A stretch of DNA of 64,000 nt. Source: Nemertoderma westbladi. Lineage: Eukaryota; Xenacoelomorpha; Nemertodermatida; Nemertodermatidae. A program made the translations under genes and the position numbers. Positions 12,101-27,100 of the stretch are shown here, piece by piece (positions within the stretch are counted from its first letter, which is position 1; each line of letters starts with the position of its first letter). Below the pieces are notes generated by a model. The model saw only the letters and a program-made list of their open reading frames with translations, was not told where the DNA came from and did no database searches. The stretch lies in the NCBI GenBank assembly GCA_032718475.1, contig JAUCBJ010009107.1:1-64000 (forward strand), in the 5' to 3' direction.

Positions 12101-15100
12101 TTGTATTTTGCATCCGTCCTCGTTATTCTGCCCTCTAGCTATTGCTATTGTTGTATTTTGCATCCGTCCTCGTTATTCTGCCCTCTAGCTATTGCTATTG
12201 TTGTATTTTGTATCCGTCCTCGTTATTCTGCCCTCTAGCTATTGCTATTGTTGTATTTTGTATCCGTCCTCGTTATTCTGCCCTCTAGCTATTGCTATTG
12301 TTGTATTTTGTATCCGTCCTCGTTATTCTGCCCTCTAGCTATTGCTATTGTTGTATTTTGTATCCGTCCTCGTTATTCTGCCCTCTAGCTATTGCTATTG
12401 TTGTATTTTGTATCCGTCCTCGTTATTCTGCCCTCTAGCTATTGCTATTGTTGTATTTTGTATCCGTCCTCGTTATTCTGCCCTCTAGCTATTGCTATTG
12501 TTGTATTTTGTATCCGTCCTCGTTATTCTGCCCTCTAGCTATTGCTATTGTTGTATTTTGTATCCGTCCTCGTTATTCTGACCTCTAGCTATTACTATTG
12601 TTGTATTTTGCATCCGTCCTCGTTATTCTGCCCTCTAGCTATTGCTATTGTTGTATTTTGCATCCGTCCTCGTTATTCTGCCCTCTAGCTATTGCTATTG
12701 TTGTATTTTGCATCCGTCCTCGTTATTCTGCCCTCTAGCTATTGCTATGTTGTATTTTGCATCCGTCCTCGTTATTCTGCCCTCTAGCTATTGCTATTGT
12801 TGTATTTTGCATCCGTCCTCGTTATTCTGCCCTCTAGCTATTGCTATTGTTGTATTTTGCATCCGTCCTCGTTATTCTGCCCTCTAGCTATTGCTATGTT
12901 GTATTTTGCATCCGTCCTCGTTATTCTGCCCTCTAGCTATTGCTATTGTTGTATTTTGCATCCGTCCTCGTTATTCTGCCCTCTAGCTATTGCTATGTTG
13001 TATTTTGCATCCGTCCTCGTTATTCTGCCCTCTAGCTATTGCTATGTTGTATTTTGCATCCGTCCTCATTATTCTGCCCTCCAGCTATTGCTATTGTTGT
13101 ATTTTGCATCCGTTCTCGTTATTCTGCCCTCTAGCTATTGCTATTGTTGTATTTTGTATCCGTCCTCGTTATTCTGCCCTCTAGCTATTGCTATTTTGTA
13201 TTTTGTATCCGTCCTCGTTATTCTGCCCTCTAGCTATTGCTATTGTTGTATTTTGTATCCGTCCTCGTTATTCTGCCCTCTAGCTATTGCTATTGTTGTA
13301 TTTTACATCCGTCCTCGTTATTCTGCCCTCTAGCTATTGTTATTGTTGTATTTTGCATCCGTCCTCGTTATTCTGCCCTCTAGCTATTGCTATTGTTGTA
13401 TTTTGTATCCGTCCTCGTTATTCTGCCCTCTAGCTATTGCTATTGTTGTATTTTGTATCCGTCCTCGTTATTCTGACCTCTAGCTATTACTATTGTTGTA
13501 TTTTGCATCCGTCCTCGTTATTCTGCCCTCTAGCTATTGCTATTGTTGTATTTTGTATCCGTCCTCGTTATTCTGCCCTCTAGCTATTGCTATTGTTGTA
13601 TTTTGTATCCGTCCTCGTTATTCTGCCCTCTAGCTATTGTCATGTTGTATTTTGCATCCGTCCTCGTTATTCTGACCTCTAGCTATTACTATTGTTGTAT
13701 TTTGCATCCGTCCTCGTTATTCTGCCCTCTAGCTATTGCTATTGTTGTATTTTGTATCCGTCCTCGTTATTCTGCCCTCTAGCTATTGCTATTGTTGTAT
13801 TTTGCATCCGTCCTCGTTATTCTGCCCTCTAGCTATTGCTATTGTTGTATTTTGTATCCGTCCTCGTTATTCTGCCCTCTAGCTATTGCTATTGTTGTAT
13901 TTTGTATCCGTCCTCGTTATTCTGCCCTCTAGCTATTGTCATGTTGTATTTTGCATCCGTCCTCGTTATTCTGCCCTCTAGCTATTGCTATTGTTGTATT
14001 TTGTATCCGTCCTCGTTATTCTGACCTCTAGCTATTACTATTGTTGTATTTTGCATCCGTCCTCGTTATTCTGCCCTCTAGCTATTGCTATTGTTGTATT
14101 TTGTATCCGTCCTCGTTATTCTGCCCTCTAGCTATTGCTATTGTTGTATTTTGTATCCGTCCTCGTTATTCTGACCTCTAGCTATTACTATTGTTGTATT
14201 TTGCATCCGTCCTCGTTATTCTGCCCTCTAGCTATTGCTATTGTTGTATTTTGTATCCGTCCTCGTTATTCTGCCCTCTAGCTATTGCTATTGTTGTATT
14301 TTGTATCCGTCCTCGTTATTCTGCCCTCTAGCTATTGTCATGTTGTATTTTGCATCCGTCCTCGTTATTCTGACCTCTAGCTATTACTATTGTTGTATTT
14401 TGCATCCGTCCTCGTTATTCTGCCCTCTAGCTATTGCTATTGTTGTATTTTGTATCCGTCCTCGTTATTCTGCCCTCTAGCTATTGCTATTGTTGTATTT
14501 TGCATCCGTCCTCGTTATTCTGCCCTCTAGCTATTGCTATTGTTGTATTTTGTATCCGTCCTCGTTATTCTGCCCTCTAGCTATTGCTATTGTTGTATTT
14601 TGTATCCGTCCTCGTTATTCTGCCCTCTAGCTATTGTCATGTTGTATTTTGCATCCGTCCTCGTTATTCTGCCCTCTAGCTATTGCTATTGTTGTATTTT
14701 GTATCCGTCCTCGTTATTCTGACCTCTAGCTATTACTATTGTTGTATTTTGCATCCGTCCTCGTTATTCTGCCCTCTAGCTATTGCTATTGTTGTATTTT
14801 GTATCCGTCCTCGTTATTCTGCCCTCTAGCTATTGCTATTGTTGTATTTTGTATCCGTCCTCGTTATTCTGCCCTCTAGCTATTGTCATGTTGTATTTTG
14901 CATCCGTCCTCGTTATTCTGCCCTCTAGCTATTGCTATTGTTGTATTTTGCATCCGTCCTCGTTATTCTGCCCTCTAGCTATTGCTATTGTTGTATTTTG
15001 TATCCGTCCTCGTTATTCTGCCCTCTAGCTATTGCTATTGTTGTATTTTGTATCCGTCCTCGTTATTCTGCCCTCTAGCTATTGTCATGTTGTATTTTGT

Positions 15101-18100
15101 ATCCGTCCTCGTTATTCTGCCCTCTAGCTATTGCTATGTTGTATTTTGCATCCGTCCTCGTTATTCTGACCTCTAGCTATTGCTATTGTTGTATTTTGCA
15201 TCCGTCCTCTTTATTCTGCCCTCTAGCTATTGCTATTGTTGTATTTTGCATCCGTCCTCGTTATTCTGCCCTCTAGCTATTGCTATTGTTGTATTTTGTA
15301 TCCGTCCTCGTTATTCTGCCCTCTAGCTATTGCCATGTTGTATTTTGTATCCGTCCTCGTTATTCTGCCCTCTAGCTATTGCTATGTTGTATTTTGCATC
15401 CGTCCTCGTTATTCTGCCCTCTAGCTATTGCTATGTTGTATTTTGCATCCGTTCTCGTTATTCTGCCCTCTAGCTATTGCTATTGTTGTATTTTGCATCC
15501 GTCCTCGTTATTCTGCCCTCTAGCTATTGCTATTTTGTATTTTGCATCCGTCCTCATTATTCTGCCCTCCAGCTATTGCTATTTTGTATTTTGCATCCGT
15601 CCTCGTTATTCTGCCCTATAGCTATTGTTATTGTTGTATTTTGCATCCGTCCTCGTTATTCTGCCCTCTAGCTATTGCTATTGTTGTATTTTGCATCCGT
15701 CCTCGTTATTCTGCCCTCTAGCTATTGCTATTGTTGTATTTTGTATCCGTCCTCGTTATTCTGCCCTCTAGCTATTGCTATTGTTGTATTTTGCATCCGT
15801 CCTCGTTATTCTGCCCTCTAGCTATTGCTATTGTTGTATTTTGCATCCGTCCTCGTTATTCTGCCCTCTAGCTATTGCTATTGTTGTATTTTGTATCCGT
15901 CCTCGTTATTCTGACCTCTAGCTATTGCTATTGTTGTATTTTGTATCCGTCCTCGTTATTCTGCCCTCTAGCTATTGCTATTGTTGTATTTTGCATCCGT
16001 CCTCGTTATTCTGCCCTCTAGCTATTGCTATTGTTGTATTTTGTATCCGTCCTCGTTATTCTGCCCTCTAGCTATTGCTATTGTTGTATTTTGTATCCGT
16101 CCTCGTTATTCTGCCCTCTAGCTATTGCTATTGTTGTATTTTGTATCCGTCCTCGTTATTCTGCCCTCTAGCTATTGCTATTGTTGTATTTTGCATCCGT
16201 CCTCGTTATTCTGCCCTCTAGCTATTGCTATTGTTGTATTTTGTATCCGTCCTCGTTATTCTGCCCTCTAGCTATTGCTATTGTTGTATTTTGTATCCGT
16301 CCTCGTTATTCTGACCTCTAGCTATTGCTATTGTTGTATTTTGCATCCGTCCTCGTTATTCTGCCCTCTAGCTATTGCTATTGTTGTATTTTGCATCCGT
16401 CCTCGTTATTCTGCCCTCTAGCTATTGCTATTGTTGTATTTTGCATCCGTCCTCGTTATTCTGCCCTCTAGCTATTGCTATTGTTGTATTTTGCATCCGT
16501 CCTCGTTATTCTGCCCTCTAGCTATTGCTATTGTTGTATTTTGTATCCGTCCTCGTTATTCTGCCCTCTAGCTATTGCTATTGTTGTATTTTGTATCCGT
16601 CCTCGTTATTCTGCCCTCTAGCTATTGCTATTGTTGTATTTTGCATCCGTCCTCGTTATTCTGCCCTCTAGCTATTGCTATTGTTGTATTTTGCATCCGT
16701 CCTCGTTATTCTGCCCTCTAGCTATTGCTATTGTTGTATTTTGCATCCGCCCTCGTTATTCTGCCCTCTAGCTATTGCTATTGTTGTATTTTGTATCCGT
16801 CCTCGTTATTCTGCCCTCTAGCTATTGCTATTGTTGTATTTTGTATCCGTCCTCGTTATTCTGCCCTCTAGCTATTGCTATTGTTGTATTTTGTATCCGT
16901 CCTCGTTATTCTGCCCTCTAGCTATTGCTATGTTGTATTTTGCATCCGTCCTCGTTATTCTGCCCTATAGCTATTGCTATTGTTGTATTTTGCATCCGTC
17001 CTCGTTATTCTGACCTCTAGCTATTGCTATTGTTGTATTTTGCATCCGTCCTCGTTATTCTGCCCTCTAGCTATTGCTATTGTTGTATTTTGCATCCGTC
17101 CTCGTTATTCTGCCCTCTAGCTATTGCTATTGTTGTATTTTGCATCCGTCCTCGTTATTCTGCCCTCTAGCTATTGCTATTGTTGTATTTTGCATCCGTC
17201 CTCGTTATTCTGCCCTCTAGCTATTGCTATTGTTGTATTTTGTATCCGTCCTCGTTATTCTGCCCTCTAGCTATTGCTATTGTTGTATTTTGCATCCGTC
17301 CTCGTTATTCTGCCCTCTAGCTATTGCTATTGTTGTATTTTGTATCCGTCCTCGTTATTCTGCCCTCTAGCTATTGCTATTGTTGTATTTTGTATCCGTC
17401 CTCGTTATTCTGCCCTCTAGCTATTGCTATTGTTGTATTTTGTATCCGTCCTCGTTATTCTGACCTCTAGCTATTGCTATTGTTGTATTTTGCATCCGTC
17501 CTCGTTATTCTGCCCTCTAGCTATTGCTATTGTTGTATTTTGCATCCGTCCTCGTTATTCTGCCCTCTAGCTATTGCTATTGTTGTATTCTGTATCCGTC
17601 CTCGTTATTCTGCCCTCTAGCTATTGCTATTGTTGTATTTTGCATCCGTCCTCGTTATTCTGCCCTCTAGCTATTGCTATGTTGTATTTTGCATCCGTCC
17701 TCGTTATTCTGCCCTCTAGCTATTGCTATGTTGTATTTTGTATCCGTCCTCGTTATTCTGCCCTCTAGCTATTGCTATTGTTGTATTTTGCATCCGTCCT
17801 CGTTATTCTGCCCTCTAGCTATTGCTATTGTTGTATTTTGTATCCGTTCTCGTTATTCTGCCCTCTAGCTATTGCTATTGTTGTATTTTGCATCCGTCCT
17901 CGTTATTCTGCCCTCTAGCTATTGCTATTGTTGTATTTTGTATCCGTCCTCGTTATTCTGCCCTCTAGCTATTGCTATTGTTGTATTTTGTATCCGTCCT
18001 CGTTATTCTGCCCTCTAGCTATTGCTATTGTTGTATTTTGTATCCGTCCTCGTTATTCTGACCTCTAGCTATTGCTATTGTTGTATTTTGCATCCGTCCT

Positions 18101-21100
18101 CGTTATTCTGCCCTCTAGCTATTGCTATGTTGTATTTTGCATCCGTCCTCGTTATTCTGCCCTCTAGCTATTGCTATTGTTGTATTTTGCATCCGTCCTC
18201 GTTATTCTGCCCTCTAGCTATTGCTATGTTGTATTTTGCATCCGTCCTCGTTATTCTGCCCTCTAGCTATTGCTATGTTGTATTTTGCATCCGTCCTCGT
18301 TATTCTGCCCTCTAGCTATTGCTATTGTTGTATTTTGCATCCGTCCTCGTTATTCTGCCCTCTAGCTATTGCTATTGTTGTATTTTGCATCCGTCCTCGT
18401 TATTCTGCCCTCTAGCTATTGCTATGTTGTATTTTGCATCCGTCCTCGTTATTCTGCCCTCTAGCTATTGCTATTGTTGTATTTTGCATCCGTCCTCGTT
18501 ATTCTGCCCTCTAGCTATTGCTATGTTGTATTTTGCATCCGTCCTCGTTATTCTGCCCTCTAGCTATTGCTATGTTGTATTTTGCAGTCGTCCTCATTAT
18601 TCTGCCCTCCAGCTATTGCTATTGTTGTATTTTGCATCCGTTCTCGTTATTCTGCCCTCTAGCTATTGCTATTGTTGTATTTTGTATCCGTCCTCGTTAT
18701 TCTGCCCTCTAGCTATTGCTATTTTGTATTTTGTATCCGTCCTCGTTATTCTGCCCTCTAGCTATTGCTATTGTTGTATTTTGTATCCGTCCTCGTTATT
18801 CTGCCCTCTAGCTATTGCTATTGTTGTATTTTACATCCGTCCTCGTTATTCTGCCCTCTAGCTATTGTTATTGTTGTATTTTGCATCCGTCCTCGTTATT
18901 CTGCCCTCTAGCTATTGCTATTGTTGTATTTTGTATCCGTCCTCGTTATTCTGCCCTCTAGCTATTGCTATTGTTGTATTTTGTATCCGTCCTCGTTATT
19001 CTGACCTCTAGCTATTACTATTGTTGTATTTTGCATCCGTCCTCGTTATTCTGCCCTCTAGCTATTGCTATTGTTGTATTTTGTATCCGTCCTCGTTATT
19101 CTGCCCTCTAGCTATTGCTATTGTTGTATTTTGCATCCGTCCTCGTTATTCTGCCCTCTAGCTATTGCTATTGTTGTATTTTGTATCCGTCCTCGTTATT
19201 CTGCCCTCTAGCTATTGCTATTGTTGTATTTTGTATCCGTCCTCGTTATTCTGCCCTCTAGCTATTGTCATGTTGTATTTTGTATCCGTCCTCGTTATTC
19301 TGCCCTCTAGCTATTGCTATGTTGTATTTTGCATCCGTCCTCGTTATTCTGACCTCTAGCTATTGCTATTGTTGTATTTTGCATCCGTCCTCTTTATTCT
19401 GCCCTCTAGCTATTGCTATTGTTGTATTTTGCATCCGTCCTCGTTATTCTGCCCTCTAGCTATTGCTATTGTTGTATTTTGTATCCGTCCTCGTTATTCT
19501 GCCCTCTAGCTATTGCCATGTTGTATTTTGTATCCGTCCTCGTTATTCTGCCCTCTAGCTATTGCTATGTTGTATTTTGCATCCGTCCTCGTTATTCTGC
19601 CCTCTAGCTATTGCTATGTTGTATTTTGCATCCGTTCTCGTTATTCTGCCCTCTAGCTATTGCTATTGTTGTATTTTGCATCCGTCCTCGTTATTCTGCC
19701 CTCTAGCTATTGCTATTTTGTATTTTGCATCCGTCCTCATTATTCTGCCCTCCAGCTATTGCTATTTTGTATTTTGCATCCGTCCTCGTTATTCTGCCCT
19801 ATAGCTATTGTTATTGTTGTATTTTGCATCCGTCCTCGTTATTCTGCCCTCTAGCTATTGCTATTGTTGTATTTTGCATCCGCCCTCGTTATTCTGCCCT
19901 CTAGCTATTGCTATTGTTGTATTTTGTATCCGTCCTCGTTATTCTGCCCTCTAGCTATTGCTATTGTTGTATTTTTCATCCGTCCTCGTTATTCTGCCCT
20001 CTAGCTATTGCTATTTTGTATTTTGCATCCGTCCTCATTATTCTGCCCTCTAGCTATTGCTATTGTTGTATTTTGCATCCGTCCTCGTTATTCTGCCCTC
20101 TAGCTATTGCTATTGTTGTATTTTGTATCCGTCCTCGTTATTCTGCCCTATAGCTATTGCTATTGTTGTATTTTGTATCCGTCCTCATTATTCTGCCCTC
20201 CAGCTATTGCTATTGTTGTATTTTGCATCCGTCCTCGTTATTCTGCCCTCTAGCTATTGCTATTGTTGTATTTTGTATCCGTCCTCGTTATTCTGCCCTC
20301 TAGCTATTGCTATTGTTGTATTTTGTATCCGTCCTCGTTATTCTGCCCTCTAGCTATTGCTATTGTTGTATTTTGTATCCGTCCTCGTTATTCTGACCTC
20401 TAGCTATTGCTATTGTTGTATTTTGCATCCGTCCTCGTTATTCTGCCCTCTAGCTATTGCTATTGTTGTATTTTGTATCCGTCCTCGTTATTCTGCCCTC
20501 TAGCTATTGCTATTGTTGTATTTTGCATCCGTCTTCGTTATTCTGACCTCTAGCTATTGCTATTGTTGTATTTTGCATCCGTCCTCGTTATTCTGCCCTC
20601 TAGCTATTGCTATTGTTGTATTTTGTATCCGTCCTCGTTATTCTGCCCTCTAGCTATTGCTATTGTTGTATTTTGTATCCGTCCTCGTTATTCTGCCCTC
20701 TAGCTATTGTCATGTTGTATTTTGTATCCGTCCTCGTTATTCTGCCCTCTAGCTATTGCTATTGTTGTATTTTGTATCCGTCCTCGTTATTCTGCCCTCT
20801 AGCTATTGCTATTTTGTATTTTGCATCCGTCCTCATTATTCTGCCCTCTAGCTATTGCTATTGTTGTATTTTGTATCCGTCCTCGTTATTCTGCCCTCTA
20901 GCTATTGCTATTGTTGTATTTTGTATCCGTCCTCGTTATTCTGACCTCTAGCTATTGCTATTGTTGTATTTTGCATCCGTCCTCGTTATTCTGCCCTCTA
21001 GCTATTGCTATTGTTGTATTTTGTATCCGTCCTCGTTATTCTGCCCTATAGCTATTGCTATTGTTGTATTTTGTATCCGTCCTCATTATTCTGCCCTCTA

Positions 21101-24100
21101 GCTATTGCTATTGTTATATTTTGCATCCGTCCTCGTTATTCTGCCCTCTAGCTATTGCTATTGTTGTATTTTGCATCCGTCCTCGTTATTCTGCCCTCTA
21201 GCTATTGCTATTGTTGTATTTTGCATCCGTCCTCGTTATTCTGCCCTCTAGCTATTGCTATTGTTGTATTTTGTATCCGTCCTCGTTATTCTGCCCTATA
21301 GCTATTGCTATTGTTGTATTTTGTATCCGTCCTCATTATTCTGCCCTCCAGCTATTGCTATTGTTGTATTTTGCATCCGTCCTCGTTATTCTGCCCTCTA
21401 GCTATTGCTATTGTTGTATTTTGTATCCGTCCTCGTTATTCTGCCCTCTAGCTATTGCTATTGTTGTATTTTGTATCCGTCCTCGTTATTCTGCCCTCTA
21501 GCTATTGCTATTGTTGTATTTTGTATCCGTCCTCGTTATTCTGACCTCTAGCTATTGCTATTGTTGTATTTTGCATCCGTCCTCGTTATTCTGCCCTCTA
21601 GCTATTGCTATTGTTGTATTTTGTATCCGTCCTCGTTATTCTGCCCTATAGCTATTGCTATTGTTGTATTTTGTATCCGTCCTCATTATTCTGCCCTCCA
21701 GCTATTGCTATTGTTGTATTTTGCATCCGTTCTCGTTATTCTGCCCTCTAGCTATTGCTATTGTTGTATTTTGTATCCGTCCTCGTTATTCTGCCCTCTA
21801 GCTATTGCTATTGTTGTATTTTGTATCCGTCCTCGTTATTCTGCCCTCTAGCTATTGCTATTGTTGTATTTTGTATCCGTCCTCGTTATTCTGCCCTATA
21901 GCTATTGCTATTGTTGTATTTTGTATCCGTCCTCGTTATTCTGACCTCTAGCTATTGCTATTGTTGTATTTTGCATCCGTTCTCGTTATTCTGCCCTCTA
22001 GCTATTGCTATTGTTGTATTTTGTATCCGTCCTCGTTATTCTGCCCTCTAGCTATTGCTATTGTTGTATTTTGTATCCGTCCTCGTTATTCTGACCTCTA
22101 GCTATTGCTATTGTTGTATTTTGCATCCGTCCTCGTTATTCTGCCCTCTAGCTATTGCTATTGTTGTATTTTGTATCCGTCCTCGTTATTCTGCCCTCTA
22201 GCTATTGCTATTGTTGTATTTTGCATCCGTCTTCGTTATTCTGACCTCTAGCTATTGCTATTGTTGTATTTTGCATCCGTCCTCGTTATTCTGCCCTCTA
22301 GCTATTGCTATTGTTGTATTTTGTATCCGTCCTCGTTATTCTGCCCTCTAGCTATTGCTATTGTTGTATTTTGTATCCGTCCTCGTTATTCTGCCCTCTA
22401 GCTATTGTCATGTTGTATTTTGTATCCGTCCTCGTTATTCTGCCCTCTAGCTATTGCTATGTTGTATTTTGCATCCGTCCTCGTTATTCTGACCTCTAGC
22501 TATTGCTATTGTTGTATTTTGTATCCGTCCTCGTTATTCTGCCCTCTAGCTATTGTCATGTTGTATTTTGTATCCGTCCTCGTTATTCTGCCCTCTAGCT
22601 ATTGCTATTGTTGTATTTTGCATCCGTCTTCGTTATTCTGACCTCTAGCTATTGCTATTGTTGTATTTTGCATCCGTCCTCGTTATTCTGCCCTCTAGCT
22701 ATTGCTATTGTTGTATTTTGTATCCGTCCTCGTTATTCTGCCCTCTAGCTATTGCTATTGTTGTATTTTGTATCCGTCCTCGTTATTCTGCCCTCTAGCT
22801 ATTGCTATTGTTGTATTTTGCATCCGTCCTCGTTATTCTGCCCTCTAGCTATTGCTATTGTTGTATTTTGCATCCGTCCTCGTTATTCTGCCCTCTAGCT
22901 ATTGCTATTGTTGTATTTTGTATCCGTCCTCGTTATTCTGCCCTCTAGCTATTGCCATGTTGTATTTTGTATCCGTCCTCGTTATTCTGCCCTCTAGCTA
23001 TTGCTATGTTGTATTTTGCATCCGTCCTCGTTATTCTGCCCTCTAGCTATTGCTATGTTGTATTTTGCATCCGTTCTCGTTATTCTGCCCTCTAGCTATT
23101 GCTATGTTGTATTTTGCATCCGTTCTCGTTATTCTGCCCTCTAGCTATTGCTATTGTTGTATTTTGCATCCGTCCTCGTTATTCTGCCCTCTAGCTATTG
23201 CTATTGTTGTATTTTGTATCCGTCCTCGTTATTCTGCCCTCTAGCTATTGCTATTGTTGTATTTTGTATCCGTCCTCGTTATTCTGCCCTCTAGCTATTG
23301 TCATGTTGTATTTTGTATCCGTCCTCGTTATTCTGCCCTCTAGCTATTGCTATGTTGTATTTTGCATCCGTCCTCGTTATTCTGACCTCTAGCTATTGCT
23401 ATTGTTGTATTTTGTATCCGTCCTCGTTATTCTGCCCTCTAGCTATTGTCATGTTGTATTTTGTATCCGTCCTCGTTATTCTGCCCTCTAGCTATTGCTA
23501 TTGTTGTATTTTGCATCCGTCTTCGTTATTCTGACCTCTAGCTATTGCTATTGTTGTATTTTGCATCCGTCCTCATTATTCTGCCCTCTAGCTATTGCTA
23601 TTGTTGTATTTTGTATCCGTCCTCGTTATTCTGCCCTCTAGCTATTGCTATTGTTGTATTTTGTATCCGTCCTCGTTATTCTGCCCTCTAGCTATTGCTA
23701 TTGTTGTATTTTGCATCCGTCCTCGTTATTCTGCCCTCTAGCTATTGCTATTGTTGTATTTTGTATCCGTCCTCGTTATTCTGCCCTCTAGCTATTGTCA
23801 TGTTGTATTTTGTATCCGTCCTCGTTATTCTGCCCTCTAGCTATTGCTATTGTTGTATTTTACATCCGTCCTCGTTATTCTGCCCTCTAGCTATTGTTAT
23901 TGTTGTATTTTGCATCCGTCCTCGTTATTCTGCCCTCTAGCTATTGCTATTGTTGTATTTTGTATCCGTCCTCGTTATTCTGCCCTCTAGCTATTGCTAT
24001 TGTTGTATTTTGTATCCGTCCTCGTTATTCTGACCTCTAGCTATTACTATTGTTGTATTTTGCATCCGTCCTCGTTATTCTGCCCTCTAGCTATTGCTAT

Positions 24101-27100
24101 TGTTGTATTTTGTATCCGTCCTCGTTATTCTGCCCTCTAGCTATTGCTATTGTTGTATTTTGCATCCGTCCTCGTTATTCTGCCCTCTAGCTATTGCTAT
24201 TGTTGTATTTTGTATCCGTCCTCGTTATTCTGCCCTCTAGCTATTGCTATTGTTGTATTTTGTATCCGTCCTCGTTATTCTGCCCTCTAGCTATTGTCAT
24301 GTTGTATTTTGTATCCGTCCTCGTTATTCTGCCCTCTAGCTATTGCTATGTTGTATTTTGCATCCGTCCTCGTTATTCTGACCTCTAGCTATTGCTATTG
24401 TTGTATTTTGCATCCGTCCTCTTTATTCTGCCCTCTAGCTATTGCTATTGTTGTATTTTGCATCCGTCCTCGTTATTCTGCCCTCTAGCTATTGCTATTG
24501 TTGTATTTTGTATCCGTCCTCGTTATTCTGCCCTCTAGCTATTGCCATGTTGTATTTTGTATCCGTCCTCGTTATTCTGCCCTCTAGCTATTGCTATGTT
24601 GTATTTTGCATCCGTCCTCGTTATTCTGCCCTCTAGCTATTGCTATGTTGTATTTTGCATCCGTTCTCGTTATTCTGCCCTCTAGCTATTGCTATTGTTG
24701 TATTTTGCATCCGTCCTCGTTATTCTGCCCTCTAGCTATTGCTATTTTGTATTTTGCATCCGTCCTCATTATTCTGCCCTCCAGCTATTGCTATTTTGTA
24801 TTTTGCATCCGTCCTCGTTATTCTGCCCTATAGCTATTGTTATTGTTGTATTTTGCATCCGTCCTCGTTATTCTGCCCTCTAGCTATTGCTATTGTTGTA
24901 TTTTGCATCCGCCCTCGTTATTCTGCCCTCTAGCTATTGCTATTGTTGTATTTTGTATCCGTCCTCGTTATTCTGCCCTCTAGCTATTGCTATTGTTGTA
25001 TTTTGCATCCGTCCTCGTTATTCTGCCCTCTAGCTATTGCTATTTTGTATTTTGCATCCGTCCTCATTATTCTGCCCTCTAGCTATTGCTATTGTTGTAT
25101 TTTGCATCCGTCCTCGTTATTCTGCCCTCTAGCTATTGCTATTGTTGTATTTTGTATCCGTCCTCGTTATTCTGCCCTATAGCTATTGCTATTGTTGTAT
25201 TTTGTATCCGTCCTCATTATTCTGCCCTCCAGCTATTGCTATTGTTGTATTTTGCATCCGTCCTCGTTATTCTGCCCTCTAGCTATTGCTATTGTTGTAT
25301 TTTGTATCCGTCCTCGTTATTCTGCCCTCTAGCTATTGCTATTGTTGTATTTTGTATCCGTCCTCGTTATTCTGCCCTCTAGCTATTGCTATTGTTGTAT
25401 TTTGTATCCGTCCTCGTTATTCTGACCTCTAGCTATTGCTATTGTTGTATTTTGCATCCGTCCTCGTTATTCTGCCCTCTAGCTATTGCTATTGTTGTAT
25501 TTTGTATCCGTCCTCGTTATTCTGCCCTCTAGCTATTGCTATTGTTGTATTTTGCATCCGTCTTCGTTATTCTGACCTCTAGCTATTGCTATTGTTGTAT
25601 TTTGCATCCGTCCTCGTTATTCTGCCCTCTAGCTATTGCTATTGTTGTATTTTGTATCCGTCCTCGTTATTCTGCCCTCTAGCTATTGCTATTGTTGTAT
25701 TTTGTATCCGTCCTCGTTATTCTGCCCTCTAGCTATTGTCATGTTGTATTTTGTATCCGTCCTCGTTATTCTGCCCTCTAGCTATTGCTATTGTTGTATT
25801 TTGTATCCGTCCTCGTTATTCTGCCCTCTAGCTATTGCCATGTTGTATTTTGTATCCGTCCTCGTTATTCTGCCCTCTAGCTATTGCTATTGTTGTATTT
25901 TGCATCCGTCCTCGTTATTTTGCCCTCTAGCTATTGCTATTGTTGTATTTTGCATCCGTCCTCGTTATTCTGACCTCTAGCTATTGCTATTGTTGTATTT
26001 TGCATCCGTCCTCGTTATTCTGCCCTCTAGCTATTGCTATTGTTGTATTTTGCATCCGTCCTCGTTATTCTGCCCTCTAGCTATTGCTATTGTTGTATTT
26101 TGTATCCGTCCTCGTTATTCTGCCCTATAGCTATTGCTATTGTTGTATTTTGTATCCGTCCTCATTATTCTGCCCTCCAGCTATTGCTATTGTTGTATTT
26201 TGCATCCGTTCTCGTTATTCTGCCCTCTAGCTATTGCTATTGTTGTATTTTGTATCCGTCCTCGTTATTCTGCCCTCTAGCTATTGCTATTGTTGTATTT
26301 TGTATCCGTCCTCGTTATTCTGCCCTCTAGCTATTGCTATTGTTGTATTTTGTATCCGTCCTCGTTATTCTGACCTCTAGCTATTGCTATTGTTGTATTT
26401 TGCATCCGTCCTCGTTATTCTGCCCTCTAGCTATTGCTATTGTTGTATTTTGTATCCGTCCTCGTTATTCTGCCCTCTAGCTATTGCTATTGTTGTATTT
26501 TGCATCCGTCTTCGTTATTCTGACCTCTAGCTATTGCTATTGTTGTATTTTGCATCCGTCCTCGTTATTCTGCCCTCTAGCTATTGCTATTGTTGTATTT
26601 TGTATCCGTCCTCGTTATTCTGCCCTCTAGCTATTGCTATTGTTGTATTTTGTATCCGTCCTCGTTATTCTGCCCTCTAGCTATTGTCATGTTGTATTTT
26701 GTATCCGTCCTCGTTATTCTGCCCTCTAGCTATTGCTATGTTGTATTTTGCATCCGTCCTCGTTATTCTGACCTCTAGCTATTGCTATTGTTGTATTTTG
26801 TATCCGTCCTCGTTATTCTGCCCTCTAGCTATTGTCATGTTGTATTTTGTATCCGTCCTCGTTATTCTGCCCTCTAGCTATTGCTATTGTTGTATTTTGC
26901 ATCCGTCTTCGTTATTCTGACCTCTAGCTATTGCTATTGTTGTATTTTGCATCCGTCCTCGTTATTCTGCCCTCTAGCTATTGCTATTGTTGTATTTTGT
27001 ATCCGTCCTCGTTATTCTGCCCTCTAGCTATTGCTATTGTTGTATTTTGTATCCGTCCTCGTTATTCTGCCCTCTAGCTATTGCTATTGTTGTATTTTGC